From NCBI RefSeq assembly GCF_900090105.1, contig NZ_FMDM01000007.1, forward strand, positions 310,001 through 374,000: a DNA stretch of 64,000 nt. Direction: 5' to 3'. Numbering within the stretch: the stretch's first letter is position 1; every line of letters starts with the position of its first letter. The notes under the pieces are model-generated. The model had not been told where the DNA came from and made no database searches. It saw only the letters and a list, made by a program, of their open reading frames with translations. The stretch is from Micromonospora humi. GTDB lineage: Bacteria; Actinomycetota; Actinomycetes; Mycobacteriales; Micromonosporaceae. Made by a program: the position numbers and the translations under genes. Shown here piece after piece: positions 62,029 to 64,000 of this stretch.

Positions 62029-63198
62029 ATGGACCGTCGTACCGTCCTGCGCGCCGTCTCCGTCGCCGGGGGCACCGCCTTCGCCGGCAGTCTCTGGGCC
62101 GACGCCGCCGCGCCGGCCGCGCCCGCCCAGCCCGGTCCCGGCCCCTACGGTGACCTGCTGGCCGCCGACGCCAACGGCCTCCAGTTGCCCGCCGGCTTCA
62201 CCGGCCGGGTGGTCGCCCGGTCCGGCCAGCGGGTGCCCGGCACCTCGTACGTCTGGCACTGGGCGCCCGACGGCGGCGCCTGTTTCCCGGCCGGCGACGG
62301 CTGGATCTACGTCTCCAACTCGGAGGTCCCGCTGGTCGGCGGCGCCTCGGCGATGCGCTTCGCGGCCGACGGCTCGGTCGCGGCCGCCTACCGGATCCTG
62401 AGCGGCACCAGCACCAACTGCGCCGGCGGGCCCACCCCGTGGGGGACGTGGCTCTCCTGCGAGGAGGTGCCGCTGGGTCGGGTCTTCGAGACCTGGCCGG
62501 CCGGCGGCCGGTCCGGCGAGGAGCGGACCCGGATGGGCCGCTTCAAGCACGAGGCGGCGGCCTGCGACCCGGTCCGGCAGGTGGTCTACCTGACCGAGGA
62601 CGAGCCGGACGGCTGCTTCTACCGCTTCGTCCCGGACACCTGGGGCGACCTGCGCACCGGCCGGGTGCAGGTGCTCTGCGCCCGGGACGGCCAGGTGACC
62701 GGGGCGGTGACCTGGCAGGACCTGCCCGATCGGGACGGCTTCCCGGTGCCGACCCGTTTCCAGGTGCGCGGGGCGCAGTCGTTCGACGGTGGGGAGGGCT
62801 GCTGGTACGCCGACGACACCTGCTGGTTCACCACCAAGGGCGACAACCGGGTGTGGGCGTACGACGCGGTGGGGCAGCGCCTCGACCTCGCGTACGACGA
62901 CTCGCTGGTGGAGGCCGGCGCGGCGCCGTTGACCGGGGTGGACAACATCACCGGCACCGCGGGCGGTGACCTCTACGTGGCCGAGGACGGCGGCGACATG
63001 GAGATCAACATGATCACGCCGGCCGGGGTGGTGACGCCGTTCGCGCGGCTGCTCGGGCAGCCGGCCTCGGAGATCACCGGCCCGGCGTTCTCGCCGGACG
63101 GCAGCCGGCTCTACTTCTCCTCCCAGCGCGGCGTCAGCGGCGCCAAGGCCGGCAGCGGCGGCATCACGTACGAGGTTCGCGGCCCGTTCCGGCGCTGA
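62029..63198 (+). CDS. PhoX/DUF839 family exported phosphatase-like protein
   Basis: A 389-residue protein. A twin-arginine-like signal (MDRRTVLRAVSVAGGTAFAGSLW) precedes a beta-propeller: GGASAMRFAADGSVAAAYRI, NCAGGPTPWGTWLSCEE, FKHEAAACDP, YLTEDEPDGCFYRFVP, and TGVDNITGTAGGDLYVAEDGGDME carry the Glu/Asp and Cys residues of PhoX-type calcium/iron phosphatases. It is probably folded in the cytoplasm and exported by Tat. It is shorter than Pseudomonas PhoX, so the enzyme activity is uncertain. Ends three bases before the convergent YihY gene. Confidence 0.85.
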   Translation: MDRRTVLRAVSVAGGTAFAGSLWADAAAPAAPAQPGPGPYGDLLAADANGLQLPAGFTGRVVARSGQRVPGTSYVWHWAPDGGACFPAGDGWIYVSNSEVPLVGGASAMRFAADGSVAAAYRILSGTSTNCAGGPTPWGTWLSCEEVPLGRVFETWPAGGRSGEERTRMGRFKHEAAACDPVRQVVYLTEDEPDGCFYRFVPDTWGDLRTGRVQVLCARDGQVTGAVTWQDLPDRDGFPVPTRFQVRGAQSFDGGEGCWYADDTCWFTTKGDNRVWAYDAVGQRLDLAYDDSLVEAGAAPLTGVDNITGTAGGDLYVAEDGGDMEINMITPAGVVTPFARLLGQPASEITGPAFSPDGSRLYFSSQRGVSGAKAGSGGITYEVRGPFRR

Positions 63199-63200
63199 CC

Positions 63201-64000
63201 CTATCCGGGGCGGGCCGCCAGGCGGGCGGCCCGCCACCGGCCCAGCGCCAGCGTGGCCGAGTAACCGGCCAGCACGATCACGTGGAACAGGTAGAGCCAG
63301 AGCAGCACGGCCACCCCGCCGCCGATCTCGTCGAACCCGCCGAACGGCACGCCCAGCTTCAGCGGCAGCGAGCAGAACAGCACGAAGCCGTGCAGGAAGC
63401 CGGAGAGGTTCGCGGCGGTGAACGAGCCCATGCCGAGCGTGGCGAGCCAGTCCGGGGAGGCCGGGCCGACCACCCGGAACACCCACACCAGCACCGGCGT
63501 GAGCACCAGCCAGACCGCCAGGAACGACAGCACCACGCCGAGCGCGCCGATCCAGCCGCCCTGCCGCACCAGCCGGGTGGTCAGCGGCAGCGCCAGCAGG
63601 ATCGACAGCAGCAGCGCCGGGGCCGGCGCGAGCAGCGGGAGCAGCAGCAGCCGGCCGCGCCAGCCGACCAGCGCGCCGGACTCGGCGCGCGGCTCGGCCA
63701 CCGAGACGAACGCCCGGCGCAGTCCCTCGCCGTAGAGCGAGGCCGGCAGCAGCGAGGCGAGGGCCAGCAGCGGGGTCAGCCCCAACCCGGCCTCGACGAG
63801 CGCGGCCACCGCCCGGTCCGCGCCGATCTCGGTGGGCAGCGTCTCGATGGCGTACGAGGTGAGCCGGCGCACCCGGTCGGCGCCGGCGAGCAGCCCGGTG
63901 AGCCAGATCGCCAGCAGCGCCACCGGCACCACGGCGACCGCTCCGTAGAAAGTGATCGCGGCGGCGTGCAGCGAGAGGTCCCGCCCCCGGACCGGCCGGA
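63201..64000 (-). CDS. YihY/BrkB family membrane protein, 5' end outside the window
   Basis: The frame stays open to the window edge; the visible part has at least 266 residues and the start lies beyond 64000. The upstream in-frame residues read RGRDLSLHAAAITFYGAVAVV, the conserved entry helix of this family, so the GTG at 63932 is not the true start. Five or six hydrophobic helices follow (LTPLLALASLLPASLYGEGLRRAF, LLLLPLLAPAPALLLSILLALPL, LGVVLSFLAVWLVLTPVLVWVF and others). Function is unknown; the old RNase BN label for the family was wrong. Convergent with the PhoX-like gene. Confidence 0.8.
   Translation of the reverse strand, partial: RPVRGRDLSLHAAAITFYGAVAVVPVALLAIWLTGLLAGADRVRRLTSYAIETLPTEIGADRAVAALVEAGLGLTPLLALASLLPASLYGEGLRRAFVSVAEPRAESGALVGWRGRLLLLPLLAPAPALLLSILLALPLTTRLVRQGGWIGALGVVLSFLAVWLVLTPVLVWVFRVVGPASPDWLATLGMGSFTAANLSGFLHGFVLFCSLPLKLGVPFGGFDEIGGGVAVLLWLYLFHVIVLAGYSATLALGRWRAARLAARPG

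Overview
The window is high-GC actinobacterial DNA and looks like a Micromonosporaceae chromosome, probably Micromonospora or a close relative. This rests on GTG starts, TANNNT -10 boxes placed so close to starts that messages must be leaderless, the amtB-glnK-glnD cluster, and the order ftsY, ffh, rpsP-khpA-rimM-trmD-rplS, lepB, rnhB, xerC-dprA-comM-yraN, rpsB-tsf-pyrH-frr-cdsA-rlmN. The genus is an inference. I saw no tRNA, rRNA, CRISPR array, prophage or intact insertion sequence.

Layout. 1-5.1 kb (mostly minus strand): DinB-like protein, universal stress protein, an MFS exporter with palindromic operators, a MarR regulator and a PhoD-type phosphatase. 5.2-17 kb: protein targeting (ftsY, ffh) surrounds a nitrogen-sensing operon (amtB-glnK-glnD behind GlnR-like boxes) and an ABC exporter plus two-component module. 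17-21.6 kb: Uma2 protein, amidohydrolase, TetR, proS and a DUF402 protein. 21.8-27.7 kb: ribosome and RNA-maturation operon, two signal peptidases, Nudix, rnhB and DUF2469. 27.8-36.4 kb: a molybdopterin oxidoreductase and methyltransferase pair, then M23 peptidase, aminotransferase, xerC, dprA, comM and yraN. The M23-to-yraN block lies inverted relative to the Mycobacterium order I remember.

36.9-47.8 kb is the most unusual part: a secreted LamG protein, then a 2,334-residue secreted RHS/HINT polymorphic toxin whose last 111 residues are an unnamed toxin module, then an overlapping 86-residue predicted immunity gene of DUF7660 type. The toxin tip and immunity gene are clearly AT-richer than the rest.

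48-64 kb returns to housekeeping genes (rpsB, tsf, pyrH, frr, cdsA, rlmN) and ends with a DivIVA-repeat protein, a DUF2631 membrane protein, a metallo-beta-lactamase/Rieske fusion, a TMEM175-like channel, an FAD oxidoreductase, an L7/L12-like membrane protein, a PhoX-like protein and a YihY/BrkB protein cut by the window edge.

Four copies of a roughly 55-bp double-palindrome repeat sit directly on stop codons, always in the same orientation relative to the gene they follow. A 23-bp motif occurs twice in inverted orientation, exactly bracketing the inverted M23-yraN block.
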